A stretch of 45,999 nucleotides of DNA. Source: an uncultured Pelagibacteraceae bacterium. Lineage in GTDB: Bacteria; Pseudomonadota; Alphaproteobacteria; Pelagibacterales; Pelagibacteraceae. How positions within the stretch are numbered: position 1 is the first letter of the stretch; each line of letters begins with the position of its first letter. Shown here piece after piece: positions 33,540-44,180 of this stretch. The position numbers were made by a program, and so were the translations under genes. The notes under the pieces were generated by a model. It did no database searches. It saw only the letters and a list, made by a program, of their open reading frames with translations, and was not told where the DNA came from. The stretch is taken from NCBI GenBank assembly GCA_902532525.1, contig CACAIK010000009.1:1-45999 (forward strand), read 5' to 3'.

Positions 33540-34841
33540 ATGGATTTTAGTATAAACAACTTTTTTGATAAGAAACATAAAGTTTCTAAAATAGGACATT
33601 TTCAAGATCTTGAACATATTGATGGATTGTCTATTTCAACAGTTAGCTGTGGTCTATATGATAAAAAAAGAGATGATTTAGTTTTATTTTACTTTAGGGA
33701 AGGAGCAAATTATGCAAACGTCTTTACGCAATCTAGATTAGTCTCTGAAAATATTAAATGGAATAAAAAAATAAAAGATAAAAAAATATTTGGAATTTTA
33801 ATCAACACAAGAAATGCAAATGCTTTGACAGGAAATGATGGTTATAATTCTTTAAAAAAAATTTCTTTAAATTTATCAAAATTATTAACCTCAAAACAAA
33901 TTGCAGATGAGGACAAACCAAGAGAAATTAAACCAAATCAAATATTATTTGCTTGCACAGGAACTATTGGAGAAAAATTTCCTGAAAATATAATTTTGAG
34001 CAATACTAAAAACTTGGTTGAAAAAATAAAATATAATCAAAATAAACTAATTTGGATCAAAGCAGCTCTTGGAATTATGACAACAGATACTAAACCTAAA
34101 TTATCAATGGCTGAATGCAAAATAGGAGGTTCTGAAGTAAAAATATATGGAATTGCAAAAGGATCAGGAATGATCTTTCCAAATATGGCAACGACCTTAG
34201 GATTTATTTTTACTGATGCAAATATTTCTTCTTCAATTTTGAAACAGATACTTAATTTAAATATTAAGACCACGTTTAATGCTATAACTTGCGATGGAGA
34301 TACTAGTACAAATGACATGGTTTCAATTTTTTCAACAGGTAAAGCCAATAATAAAGAGATAAAAAGTTTTAAAGATCCAAAATTAAAACAATTCATTAAT
34401 AGTGTTCATCAGGTTATGCTTAACTTAGCAAAAAGAGTTGCAAGTGATGGAGAGGGAGCAACAAAATTTGTTACCATTAATTGCCTTAATTGCAAAACAG
34501 AGAAAGATGCAAAAAATATATGTTTCTCCATAGCCAACTCACCATTAGTTAAAACAGCAATCTTTGGAGAAGATCCTAATTGGGGAAGAATAGCCATGGC
34601 CGTTGGAAAGAGTGATGCAACTATTAAATATGAAAAACTATCTATATTAATGGGATCTAATATTATCCTTAGAGATGGTAAATTAGATAAAAATTATGAT
34701 GAAAGTATTTTAAGTGAGTATATGAAAAATGAAAATATAGAGATAACGATTGATCTATCTATTGGAAATAAAAAGTTTACAGCATATACCATGGATTTAT
34801 CTAAGAAATATATTGAAATTAATTCAGATTATAGATCCTAG
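33540..34841 (+). CDS. argJ: Glutamate N-acetyltransferase / ornithine acetyltransferase
   Basis: ArgJ recycles the acetyl group from acetylornithine to glutamate in arginine synthesis. The 433-residue precursor self-cleaves before the threonine of a KGSGMIFPNMATTLGF-type motif (here AKGSGMIFPNMATT, about residues 205-218). DGDTSTNDM, SDGEGATKFV and GEDPNWGRIAMAVG are also conserved. N-terminal VFTQSRL and INTRNANALTG match. There is no visible Shine-Dalgarno. Confidence 0.94.
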   Translation: MDFSINNFFDKKHKVSKIGHFQDLEHIDGLSISTVSCGLYDKKRDDLVLFYFREGANYANVFTQSRLVSENIKWNKKIKDKKIFGILINTRNANALTGNDGYNSLKKISLNLSKLLTSKQIADEDKPREIKPNQILFACTGTIGEKFPENIILSNTKNLVEKIKYNQNKLIWIKAALGIMTTDTKPKLSMAECKIGGSEVKIYGIAKGSGMIFPNMATTLGFIFTDANISSSILKQILNLNIKTTFNAITCDGDTSTNDMVSIFSTGKANNKEIKSFKDPKLKQFINSVHQVMLNLAKRVASDGEGATKFVTINCLNCKTEKDAKNICFSIANSPLVKTAIFGEDPNWGRIAMAVGKSDATIKYEKLSILMGSNIILRDGKLDKNYDESILSEYMKNENIEITIDLSIGNKKFTAYTMDLSKKYIEINSDYRS

Positions 34842-34878
34842 GTATTGAAATCTTATAAAATACAATTATTTAATTCTA

Positions 34879-35301
34879 ATGATAAAGTACCTATTAAATT
34901 GTAAAAATTGTAGACTTGAGTTTGAAAGTTGGTTTGCTAGCTCTAAAGAATTCGATAAATTAAAAAAACTAAAGCTTCTTAATTGTCAACAGTGCAATTC
35001 CCAAAAAATCGAAAAATCATTAATGAGGCCAAATTTAGCGAGTTCCAACTTTAAAAATGATAAAGGTTCAAAAAATAGTAAAGATGTTAAAAAAAAATTA
35101 AGAGAATATCAAAAATTTATTAAAGAGAATTTTGAATATGTTGGAGAAAACTTTGCTTATGAAGCAAGATCTATCCATTATAATAAAAATAAGAATAAAA
35201 AAAATATTTACGGTAAAGCATCAATCGAAGATATTAAGGATCTAAAAGAAGAAGGAATAGAAACATCAACTATTCCATGGATTGAAGATAAGGAAAATTA
35301 A
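34879..35301 (+). CDS. DUF1178 family protein
   Basis: A 140-residue protein of the uncharacterised proteobacterial DUF1178 family. It opens with a zinc-ribbon-like pair, LLNCKNCRLEFESWF (Cys8, Cys11) and LNCQQCNS (Cys34, Cys37). The conserved middle NFEYVGENFAYEARSIHY and the end IYGKASIEDIKDLKEEGI are typical. It follows argJ by 37 nt. Function unknown; metal or nucleic-acid binding is a guess. Confidence 0.82.
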   Translation: MIKYLLNCKNCRLEFESWFASSKEFDKLKKLKLLNCQQCNSQKIEKSLMRPNLASSNFKNDKGSKNSKDVKKKLREYQKFIKENFEYVGENFAYEARSIHYNKNKNKKNIYGKASIEDIKDLKEEGIETSTIPWIEDKEN

Positions 35302-36026
35302 CCTTTCCTATATTTTGTGATATAATTTATAGATTTATCACTGGAAAGACTCCATTTATTTAAAAGAGGATTAAATTTTACTCCATCTATCCTTTTTAAT
35401 ACAAGTGAATTTTTGCTGCATATATTTTCTAGATTTTTGGGTTTTACAAATTTATTCCAATCGTGTGTTCCAATTGGAAGCCATCTCAAAATATATTCAG
35501 CGCCTATTATTGCAAATACATAAGATTTTAACGTTTGGTTTAATGTAGCAATAAACATTATGCCATTATTTTTTAAAAATTTATTACTCTCATTTATAAA
35601 TTTAGGAATATCCTCAACATGTTCAACTATTTCCATGTTAAGAATTACATCAAATTTTTTTTCATATTTAAAATTCTCTGGAGATTTATCATAATATTCA
35701 ATTTTTAAATTACTTTTTTTTAAATGATGTTTTGCAATATCAATATTTTTTTTGGATGCATCAATACCTACAACTTCTGCCCCAAGTCTTGCTAAAGGCT
35801 CAGATAATAAACCTCCCCCACATCCAATATCGAGAATACTTATTCCCTTTAGCGGTTTGTGGTTAGATGAAATGTTAAAATCTTTAATAATATTGTCTTT
35901 TATATATTCTATTCTAATTGGATTAAATTTGTGAAGTGGTTTAAATTTTCCCTTAGGATCCCACCATTCTTCTGCAATTTTGTTAAATTTTTCTACTTCT
36001 TCCTTGTTTATAGTATTATTGCTCAT
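35298..36026 (-). CDS. ubiG: Ubiquinone biosynthesis O-methyltransferase
   Basis: UbiG performs the two O-methylations in ubiquinone synthesis. The 242-residue SAM-dependent methyltransferase has FNKIAEEWWDPKGKFKPLHKFNPIRIEYI, a UbiG signature, then ILDIGCGGGLLSEPLARLGAEVVGID (SAM site), MEIVEHVEDI and the C-terminal GTHDWNKFVKP. It is monocistronic and divergent from lysC by 66 nt. Confidence 0.94.
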   Translation of the reverse strand: MSNNTINKEEVEKFNKIAEEWWDPKGKFKPLHKFNPIRIEYIKDNIIKDFNISSNHKPLKGISILDIGCGGGLLSEPLARLGAEVVGIDASKKNIDIAKHHLKKSNLKIEYYDKSPENFKYEKKFDVILNMEIVEHVEDIPKFINESNKFLKNNGIMFIATLNQTLKSYVFAIIGAEYILRWLPIGTHDWNKFVKPKNLENICSKNSLVLKRIDGVKFNPLLNKWSLSSDKSINYITKYRKG

Positions 36027-36092
36027 TCTTTATTGACATTATAAATAAGATGTATTTTATCAATATTATAAAACTTGTAAATAAAACTACCA

Positions 36093-37304
36093 ATGAAAAT
36101 TATTGTATTAAAATTTGGCGGTACTTCAGTTGGGTCAATTCAAAGAATAAAAAAAGTATCCAAAATAATTAAATCTTACACAAAAAAATACAAAGTAATA
36201 GTATTATCATCTGCAATGAGTGGCACTACTAATAATTTGATAAATATGTCAAAAAATATCAGTGAAAATTTTCCTGATAATGAATATGATACTCTAGTTT
36301 CTGCTGGAGAGCAGATTTCATGTTCGTTATTAGCAGGTCATCTAGTGGCAAATGGTCTTAAATCTAAATCTTGGATGGCTTGGCAAATACCCATTTTAAC
36401 AGAGGGAAAACACAAATATTCAAGAATTAAATATATAAATAAGAGTAAAATTTTAAAATTTTTAAATTCTGGAGGAATTCCTATTATTGCTGGATTTCAG
36501 GGTGTAGATAAAAATTTAAATATCACCACTATTGGTAGAGGCGGTTCTGACTCTAGCGCAATTATGGTAGCTAAGTTTTTCAAAGCTGATCGATGTGTTA
36601 TATATACAGATGTTGAAGGTGTGTATACGACAGATCCGAAGAAACTTAATTCCGCAAAAAAAATTAAAAATATATCTTATGAAGAAATGTTAGAAATGGC
36701 TTCATTAGGATCAAAAGTAATGCAGCCAGATTCAATACAGGATGCAAGATTAAATAGGATTAATATTGAGGTAAAATCATCATTTGCAAACAAATCAGGA
36801 ACATTAATAACTAAACGGAAAAATATTATTAATAACAAAATTATCACAGGAATTTCCTCTACAGATAATGATGCAAAAGTAAGTTTGTTAGGAGTTAAGG
36901 ATAGACCAGGTATAGCGGCTTCGATTTTTAAACCACTATCAGAAAATTCAATAAACGTAGATATGGTAGTTCAAAATATATCTTCTGATGGTAAGCAGAC
37001 AGATCTTACTTTTACAATAAAGTCTTATGATTTAAACAAAACTAAAAAAATTATAAATAAAAATAATAATATTATTTTCAAAAAAATGATTTTTGATAAA
37101 AATGTATCAAAATTATCTATTATAGGTGTAGGCATGATTACAACACCCGGTGTAACATTCAGAATGTTTCAAGCGCTTGCAAGAAAAAATATAAATATAC
37201 AGGTTATTTCAACTTCAGAAATTAAAATATCAGTTTTAATAAAAAGGACAAATGTTACAAAAGCAATAAAATGCTTACATCAAGAATTTAATTTAGACAA
37301 ATGA
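36093..37304 (+). CDS. lysC: Aspartokinase
   Basis: Phosphorylates aspartate at the entry to lysine, threonine and methionine synthesis. The 403-residue protein has [13 protein letters not shown], the [23 protein letters not shown] nucleotide segment, [16 protein letters not shown] and two C-terminal ACT domains (about 265-403) that usually give lysine/threonine inhibition. It overlaps ispG by 4 nt (ATGA). The unit runs lysC-ispG-prfA-prmC-DUF4167. Confidence 0.95.
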   Translation: MKIIVLKFGGTSVGSIQRIKKVSKIIKSYTKKYKVIVLSSAMSGTTNNLINMSKNISENFPDNEYDTLVSAGEQISCSLLAGHLVANGLKSKSWMAWQIPILTEGKHKYSRIKYINKSKILKFLNSGGIPIIAGFQGVDKNLNITTIGRGGSDSSAIMVAKFFKADRCVIYTDVEGVYTTDPKKLNSAKKIKNISYEEMLEMASLGSKVMQPDSIQDARLNRINIEVKSSFANKSGTLITKRKNIINNKIITGISSTDNDAKVSLLGVKDRPGIAASIFKPLSENSINVDMVVQNISSDGKQTDLTFTIKSYDLNKTKKIINKNNNIIFKKMIFDKNVSKLSIIGVGMITTPGVTFRMFQALARKNINIQVISTSEIKISVLIKRTNVTKAIKCLHQEFNLDK

Positions 37305-38395
37305 TATCTGAAATAAGACCATTTAGAAATATTAATAGAAAGCAAACGAAAGAAATAAGTGTAGGAAAAATTAAAATTGGTGGAAATAATCCAATAACAG
37401 TTCAGACAATGACAAATACTTTGACTACGGATCATAAATCTACAATAGAACAAATAAATAAAGTTACAGAAGCAGGAGCAGATATTGTAAGAGTTTCGTG
37501 CCCTGATAGTAAATCAACTGAATCATTAAAAACTATAATTAAACATGTAGATGTTCCAATAGTTGCAGATATTCATTTCCACTACAAAAGAGCAGTTGAA
37601 GCAGCCGAAAACGGTGCAGATTGCCTTAGGATAAATCCAGGAAATATAGGGAATACAAAAAAAATAGCAGAAGTAATTTCTGCAGCAAAAAATAATAATT
37701 GCTCTATTAGAATTGGTGTGAATGCAGGATCACTTGAAAAAGATATTCTTGAAAAATATAGAGAACCTTGCCCGGAAGCTTTGGTAGATAGCGCATTAAG
37801 AAATATCAAAATAATTGAAGATATGGATTTTTCAAATTTTAAAATTAGTGTTAAATCCTCGGATGTTTTTTTATCTATTGCTGCATATAAATTATTATCA
37901 GATAAAACAGATTATCCTCTTCACTTAGGGATAACTGAAGCAGGGAGCTATTTGCCTGGCAGCGTTAAAACCTCAATTGGTTTTGGAAGTTTATTATTGG
38001 CAGGAATTGGTGATACGATAAGAGTTTCACTTTCTGATGATCCGGTTGAAGAAATAAAAGTAGGTAATGAAATTTTAAAATCACTCAACTTAAGAAATAG
38101 AGGTGTAAAGATTATCTCATGCCCTTCATGTGCCAGACAAGCATTTCAAGTGATTGAGACTGTCAAACAATTAGAAAATAAGTTATCTCACATAAAAAAA
38201 CCAATAACATTGTCTATAATAGGTTGTGTTGTTAATGGACCAGGAGAAGCAAAACAAACAGAGATAGGAATTACAGGTGGTGGAAAAGATAACCATATGT
38301 TGTATTTAAATGGTGTTGAAACAGAAAAAGTAATGACAAAGGACATGATTGATAAAATTGTCACTTTAGTAGAGGAAAAAGCCTCAAACTTATAA
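37301..38395 (+). CDS. ispG: 4-hydroxy-3-methylbut-2-enyl diphosphate synthase
   Basis: IspG (GcpE) is the [4Fe-4S] enzyme of the MEP isoprenoid pathway. The 364-residue protein has a TIM barrel ([57 protein letters not shown]) and the cluster domain with CPSCARQAF and [11 protein letters not shown]. It is coupled to lysC by a 4-nt overlap and followed by prfA after 11 nt. Confidence 0.96.
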   Translation: MISEIRPFRNINRKQTKEISVGKIKIGGNNPITVQTMTNTLTTDHKSTIEQINKVTEAGADIVRVSCPDSKSTESLKTIIKHVDVPIVADIHFHYKRAVEAAENGADCLRINPGNIGNTKKIAEVISAAKNNNCSIRIGVNAGSLEKDILEKYREPCPEALVDSALRNIKIIEDMDFSNFKISVKSSDVFLSIAAYKLLSDKTDYPLHLGITEAGSYLPGSVKTSIGFGSLLLAGIGDTIRVSLSDDPVEEIKVGNEILKSLNLRNRGVKIISCPSCARQAFQVIETVKQLENKLSHIKKPITLSIIGCVVNGPGEAKQTEIGITGGGKDNHMLYLNGVETEKVMTKDMIDKIVTLVEEKASNL

Positions 38396-38406
38396 GTAAT
38401 ATATAA

Positions 38407-39480
38407 ATGCTTCCTCAAGAAAAGGTCCAGAACTTAATTGACAGACATCTTAAACTTGAAAAGGAACTTTCCTCAGGTGAGATAGATAAGAAAAAATATG
38501 CAGAAATTTCAAAAGAATATTCAGATTTAAATGATATCGTAAAACATGCAAAAGAATATTTAAGCTATAAAAAAGATACTGAGGAATTATATAACATAAT
38601 TAATGACAAAAACTCAGACACAGAAATGAGAGATTTTGCAAATAGTGAGCTTGAAAATTTAAAAATTAATTATCAAATTAGTGAAAAAAAAATTAAATTA
38701 TTTTTACTTCCTAAAGACCACGCAGATAGCAAGAATGCAATTATTGAAATTAGAGCGGGTACTGGAGGACTTGAAGCAAGTTTATTCGCATCTGATTTAT
38801 ATAAAATGTATGAAAAAATCAGTCAAAAAAAAAAATGGAATATTGAAATTATTTCAATATCAAAAAGTGATGCTGGAGGATTAAAGGAAATAATCGCTTT
38901 AATAAAGGGTAAAAATATTTATTCCTCTTTAAAGTATGAGAGTGGTGTGCATAGGGTTCAAAGAGTACCAGATACAGAAACTCAGGGAAGAGTTCATACT
39001 TCAGCAGCCACAGTTGCAGTTTTACCTGAAGCAGAAGATCTTGATATTAAATTAGATGAAAAAGATTTGAGAATTGACGTATTTAGAAGTAGTGGGCCTG
39101 GAGGCCAAAGTGTAAATACTACTGACTCAGCTGTTCGAATTACTCATGTTCCTACTGGGATCGTAGTTAGTCAGCAAGATGAAAAGTCTCAAATACGAAA
39201 CAAAGAAAAAGGGCTTAAAATATTAAAATCTAGAATTTATGACTTTGAAAGACAAAAAATTGATCAAGAAAGATCCAAAGATAGAAAAAGTAAAATAGGA
39301 ACAGGAGATAGATCAGAAAGAATTAGAACCTATAATTTTCCACAAGGGAGAGTCACTGATCATAGAATTAATTTTACTCTTCATAAATTAGATGAATTTA
39401 TGGAGGGTGAAATTTTTGATGAAATGATCGAGAATTTAATAATACAGGCACAGCAAGATGAGCTTGGGAAGTTAAATTAA
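38407..39480 (+). CDS. prfA: Peptide chain release factor 1
   Basis: RF1 ends translation at UAA and UAG. The 357 residues include the catalytic GGQ ([16 protein letters not shown]) and the stop-reading tripeptide in [15 protein letters not shown]. This PxT motif is PDT where E. coli has PAT; the proline and threonine that matter are kept. [22 protein letters not shown] is RF1-type, not RF2. prmC, which methylates the GGQ glutamine, follows with 1 nt overlap. Confidence 0.96.
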   Translation: MLPQEKVQNLIDRHLKLEKELSSGEIDKKKYAEISKEYSDLNDIVKHAKEYLSYKKDTEELYNIINDKNSDTEMRDFANSELENLKINYQISEKKIKLFLLPKDHADSKNAIIEIRAGTGGLEASLFASDLYKMYEKISQKKKWNIEIISISKSDAGGLKEIIALIKGKNIYSSLKYESGVHRVQRVPDTETQGRVHTSAATVAVLPEAEDLDIKLDEKDLRIDVFRSSGPGGQSVNTTDSAVRITHVPTGIVVSQQDEKSQIRNKEKGLKILKSRIYDFERQKIDQERSKDRKSKIGTGDRSERIRTYNFPQGRVTDHRINFTLHKLDEFMEGEIFDEMIENLIIQAQQDELGKLN

Positions 39481-40325
39481 TGAATTATTTAGAAGTACTA
39501 AATTTAGGCAATGATATCCTTAAGACAAAAAATATTAAAACTTCAAGTTTAGACAGCGAATTATTATTAGCAAAAGTTTTAAAATTAAGAAGAGAAAGAT
39601 TACTAATTAATTTAGATAGACAGCTATCTAAAAAAAACTTAGAAAATTTTTTGAAATTAATAGATAGAAGACAACAAAAAGAACCAATAGCTTATATATT
39701 TAAAGAAAAAGAATTTTGGAAATATAATTTTATTGTTAATGAGCATGTTTTAATCCCAAGGCCTGAGACTGAAATTATCGTTAACGAAGTATTAAATTTA
39801 ACAAACCCCAATTCATCAAAAAGATTACTTGATGTTGGGACAGGATCTGGCTGTATTATATTATCTATCCTTAAAGAGAGACCAAACTGTTATGGTACAG
39901 CAATTGATATAAGCAAAAAAGCTTTAAAAGTAGCTATATCTAATGCAAAAATGCATCATTTAACAAATAAAATAAATTTCATCAATATCGATATTGACAA
40001 ATTTAATTATAATAAATATGATTTTATTATATCTAATCCTCCATACATTAATAATTATGATTTAATAAGATTAGATAACAATGTTCGAATTTATGAACCA
40101 ATTGTAGCTTTAAAAGCCGGAATTGACGGATTAAGTGAAATTAAGAAGTTGATAAATAAAAGCAATGCATTGTTAAAAAAAAATGGAAAATTGATATTTG
40201 AAATAGGTGAAAAACATCAACATAAAATTATGAAACTGCTAAAAAAAAATGGATACTATGTAAACAAAATTTGTAAAGATTTAAATTATAAACCCAGAGT
40301 ATTTATATCAACAAAAATAAATTAA
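39480..40325 (+). CDS. prmC: Release factor glutamine methyltransferase
   Basis: PrmC methylates the glutamine of the GGQ motif in release factors. The 281-residue protein has the N-terminal helical domain (SSLDSELLLAKVLKLRRERLL), PIAYIFKEKEFW, VLIPRPETE, the SAM site LLDVGTGSGCIILSIL and the substrate motif ISNPPYI. It begins in the prfA stop (TAATG). Confidence 0.95.
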   Translation: MNYLEVLNLGNDILKTKNIKTSSLDSELLLAKVLKLRRERLLINLDRQLSKKNLENFLKLIDRRQQKEPIAYIFKEKEFWKYNFIVNEHVLIPRPETEIIVNEVLNLTNPNSSKRLLDVGTGSGCIILSILKERPNCYGTAIDISKKALKVAISNAKMHHLTNKINFINIDIDKFNYNKYDFIISNPPYINNYDLIRLDNNVRIYEPIVALKAGIDGLSEIKKLINKSNALLKKNGKLIFEIGEKHQHKIMKLLKKNGYYVNKICKDLNYKPRVFISTKIN

Positions 40326-40726
40326 TGAATAATTATAGAAATAATAATAGAAAAAATAGATTTAAATCCAACGGTGATAGAAATTTTAGAAAAAGATCAA
40401 TAAATGTTCATAAAGGCCATAATGATCTGGCGTCAAATTCTGATTTCAGGCACAGAAATTCAAATAGAAATAATCAAAATCCTGCAAAATTAGTTGAAAA
40501 ATACAATAACTTAGCAAGAGAAGCTTTATCCACGGGTGATAAAATATTATCTGAAAATTATTTGCAACATGCAGATCATTTTTCAAGAATTTTAAGTTCA
40601 CAAGAAATGAATAAACCAAATAAAGATGAAAATAATGTTATTGAGCAAAATTTTAAGAAAAACTCTGAGAATGTCCAACCCCAAGAAAAATTTGAAAATA
40701 ATAACTCTGTTATCAAAATAGATTAA
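40325..40726 (+). CDS. DUF4167 domain protein
   Basis: A 133-residue protein with an Asn/Arg/Lys-rich N-terminus (about 1-50) and the helical DUF4167 core AKLVEKYNNLAREALSTGDKILSENYLQHADHFSRIL (about 56-92). This family is alphaproteobacterial and commonly follows prmC. The basic low-complexity start suggests nucleic-acid binding, possibly RNA; this is inference. It starts in the prmC stop and shares TTAA with the convergent peptidase gene. Confidence 0.85.
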   Translation: MNNYRNNNRKNRFKSNGDRNFRKRSINVHKGHNDLASNSDFRHRNSNRNNQNPAKLVEKYNNLAREALSTGDKILSENYLQHADHFSRILSSQEMNKPNKDENNVIEQNFKKNSENVQPQEKFENNNSVIKID

Positions 40727-42021
40727 TTATACTTAATAATGAGATTAGATTTTAAGACATCAATTTTAATTTTAGAAACCTCAAATTTCTTTCTATCTTC
40801 ACCTTTTAAAATTTTACCAGAAGGTAATTTCATTTTTTGAGAATTTATTTTTTTACCATTCTCAATAACCTCATAGTGTAAATGTGGTCCTGTGGACATC
40901 CCAGTTGATCCTACATATCCAATTATTTGACCTTGTTTAACTCTCGCACCTTTCTTTATTCCTCTTCCAAATTTTGACATGTGTGCATAGACAGTCTGAT
41001 AAGTACTATTGTGTTTTATTTTTACACAATTCCCACCACCTCCACACCAACCTGCTTTAATGATTTTACCATCTCCTGATGCCATAATAGGAGTGCCTGT
41101 GGGTGCAGCAAAATCAGTTCCGGTATGCATTTTGGTATAACCTAAAATTGGGTGTTTCCGTTTTCCATATGATGAAGATAGTCTAGCACCGTTTATGGGA
41201 GTTTTCATTAAAGTTTTTTTTACACTTTTTCCATTTTCATCAAAATAATCTATTTTATTTTTCTCATATTCATATTTGTAAAGTTGAAAATCAGTATTTT
41301 GTAAATTTAAATTAGCAAAAATAATTTCACCTGTATCAACAACTATGTTCTCTTCGTTTACAAATTCTTCATAAATAATTTGAAAACTATCATTCTTCCA
41401 AACATCCCTCTGAAAATCTACCTGAAAACCATATAGTCTTGCAAACTCAACAATTATATTCGGTTTTATCCCTAAATTGATAGCACTATTATATAGACTA
41501 TTTGTAATTATTGTCTCTTTATAGACTAATTCTTTTTTAAAGTTTTTCTTTATCTTTTTTGAAACAAACTCACTATTTGTTTTTGATTTTTTAAATACTA
41601 TTTCATTTTTTTTGTCAGTTTCTATTTTAAACGCGACTATCTTATTTTTTTGTAGATGATCAAACTTAAATATAAATTTTTGGTTTATTCTTAAAATCTT
41701 AAGTGATTTTTCTTTCAGAATGCTATTCAATAATTCCTCTTTCTCCTTTTTATTTATATTTAACTTGTTAATTATACTTTCATATGTATCTCCAGATTTA
41801 GAAAAAAAAGTTACTTCGGTATATCTTGGTTTTAAATTTGATGTTATTTCCTCAAAAGTTTTTTTAAAATATATATTTTCTAAACTTGATTTAATTACTT
41901 GACTCTGCTCATTTTTGATATTTGAGTAAATTATTGATATAAATATTCCAATTAATGCGATTAAACATAACCAAAAAAAAATTGAGTACTCTTTTAAGTT
42001 GTTTATTTTAAAATTTCTCAT
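40723..42021 (-). CDS. M23 family metallopeptidase, membrane-anchored
   Basis: A 432-residue envelope protein with one N-terminal membrane helix (about 13-32, FFWLCLIALIGIFISIIY), a periplasmic region with a LysM/OapA-like segment (FFSKSGDTYESIINKLNI) and a C-terminal M23 (lysostaphin-like) domain. Metal ligands are visible in MHTGTDFAAP (His, Asp) and GPHLHYEV (HLH), with YAHMSKFG between. It is expected to cut peptidoglycan cross-links in growth or division (MepM-like). It is transcribed away from the rRNA operon. Confidence 0.9.
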   Translation of the reverse strand: MRNFKINNLKEYSIFFWLCLIALIGIFISIIYSNIKNEQSQVIKSSLENIYFKKTFEEITSNLKPRYTEVTFFSKSGDTYESIINKLNINKKEKEELLNSILKEKSLKILRINQKFIFKFDHLQKNKIVAFKIETDKKNEIVFKKSKTNSEFVSKKIKKNFKKELVYKETIITNSLYNSAINLGIKPNIIVEFARLYGFQVDFQRDVWKNDSFQIIYEEFVNEENIVVDTGEIIFANLNLQNTDFQLYKYEYEKNKIDYFDENGKSVKKTLMKTPINGARLSSSYGKRKHPILGYTKMHTGTDFAAPTGTPIMASGDGKIIKAGWCGGGGNCVKIKHNSTYQTVYAHMSKFGRGIKKGARVKQGQIIGYVGSTGMSTGPHLHYEVIENGKKINSQKMKLPSGKILKGEDRKKFEVSKIKIDVLKSNLIIKYN

Positions 42022-42079
42022 TTTACAAAAAACGTTGATTTATAAGGCATTTTACATCATTTTTTATTAATCTAATATC

Positions 42080-42107
42080 TTGATTTATTATTAATATTAT
42101 TTATAAG
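42080..42107 (+). promoter_or_regulatory. Candidate rRNA operon promoter
   Basis: TTGATT (42080-42085) and TATAAG (42102-42107), 16 nt apart, are followed by a GC-rich discriminator GCGGTCC as is common for stringently controlled rRNA promoters. It is the only such GC patch in the 269-nt region between the peptidase gene and 16S. Confidence 0.45.
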
Positions 42108-42290
42108 CGGTCCACTCAACATTTAAAAAATGTTATTTATTGAGAAATTACTCAATTAGCTATTTAATTTGTTTATATTTAAGAAGAGAAGTGTGGACGG
42201 TTAAGGTTACCAAAATTTGTCGTACACACTTCAACATTACATAAATATTATTCTTAGTATTTATGTAGAAGCTAGTGTGCGCCGTTTTTA
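42108..42290 (+). other. rRNA leader with hairpins
   Basis: The 5' leader of the rRNA transcript. It holds AACATTT/AAATGTT (42118-42134), TTGAG/CTCAA (42139-42154), GAAGTGTG/CACACTTC (42188-42232) and ACATAAATA/TATTTATGT (42239-42266), all able to form hairpins. The third shares its left arm with the 16S processing stem. No open frame or other gene is seen. Confidence 0.6.
42178..42202 (+). other. 16S processing stem, 5' arm
   Basis: AAGAAGAGAA (42181-42190) pairs exactly with TTCTCTTCTT (43832-43841), and GGACGGT (42195-42201) with ACCGTCC (43821-43827). The bases between pair except for one mismatch. This long stem loops out 16S and is the expected RNase III processing site. Confidence 0.75.
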
Positions 42291-43763
<1,473 letters not shown>

Positions 43764-43772
43764 TCTAAGGAT

Positions 43773-43795
43773 GATTTAGAAAACTTTTCTAAATC
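43773..43795 (+). other. Hairpin directly after 16S
   Basis: GATTTAGAAAA and TTTTCTAAATC form a perfect 11-bp inverted repeat around one C, about 10 nt past the 16S end. It is probably a spacer structure in rRNA maturation. A long U tract does not follow, so it is not a typical terminator. Confidence 0.6.
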
Positions 43796-43817
43796 TAAAT
43801 AATATAACAGGTTAATG

Positions 43818-43844
43818 TTGACCGTCCTCATTTCTCTTCTTAAA
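43818..43844 (+). other. 16S processing stem, 3' arm
   Basis: Complement of the arm at 42178-42202. It contains ACCGTCC and TTCTCTTCTT and ends about 27 nt before tRNA-Ile, as expected for the RNase III cleavage zone in the spacer. Confidence 0.75.
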
Positions 43845-43870
43845 GATTGTGTTTCACTCTTCTGCGAAAA

Positions 43871-43947
43871 GGGCCGGTAGCTCAGTTGGTTAGAGCACAC
43901 CCTTGATAAGGGTGGGGTCGAAAGTTCGAGTCTTTCTCGGCCCACCA
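43871..43947 (+). tRNA. trnI: tRNA-Ile (GAU)
   Basis: A 77-nt cloverleaf with encoded CCA. Acceptor GGGCCGG pairs with TCGGCCC. The anticodon stem-loop ACCCTTGATAAGGGT shows GAT, and TTCGAGT forms the T loop. It lies in the 16S-23S spacer, as in most bacteria. Confidence 0.97.
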
Positions 43948-43956
43948 TTAAATACT

Positions 43957-44032
43957 GGGGGATTAGCTCAGCTGGGAGAGCGCCTGATTTGCATTCAGGA
44001 GGTCAGCGGTTCGATCCCGCTATCCTCCACCA
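43957..44032 (+). tRNA. trnA: tRNA-Ala (UGC)
   Basis: A 76-nt cloverleaf with encoded CCA. Acceptor GGGGGAT pairs with ATCCTCC, with one G-U pair that fits the alanine identity region (G3-U70). The anticodon loop TTTGCAT shows TGC. It follows tRNA-Ile by 9 nt. Confidence 0.97.
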
Positions 44033-44180
44033 AGAAACACTTAGTTATTAAAAATTGTGAAATTAAAATTATTATCAATATCTATATCCGATTGTTCGTG
44101 AGTTTGAACAATCAGTAAATATTCGAATAGATGAATATTTAAAAAATTTAATTCAACACAGAATTTTTTTCTGTGCATAA
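44033..44180 (+). other. tRNA-Ala/23S spacer with three tandem hairpins
   Basis: The 148-nt spacer contains GATTGTTC/GAACAATC (44090-44113), AAATATTC/GAATATTT (44117-44140) and CACAGAA/TTCTGTG (44157-44175), each a perfect inverted repeat of 7 or 8 bp. They are likely maturation structures upstream of 23S. No gene is seen. Confidence 0.6.

Noticed and set aside
34037..34396. 119-codon antisense frame inside argJ
   Set aside because: argJ is complete with conserved motifs; the antisense product shows no recognisable domain.
38681..38884. Alternative frame inside prfA, possible frameshift
   Set aside because: The RF1 frame is continuous with all conserved motifs; the second frame is chance.
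43773..43795. Intrinsic terminator after 16S
   Set aside because: No U tract follows, and tRNAs and 23S continue in the same unit; treated as a spacer hairpin.
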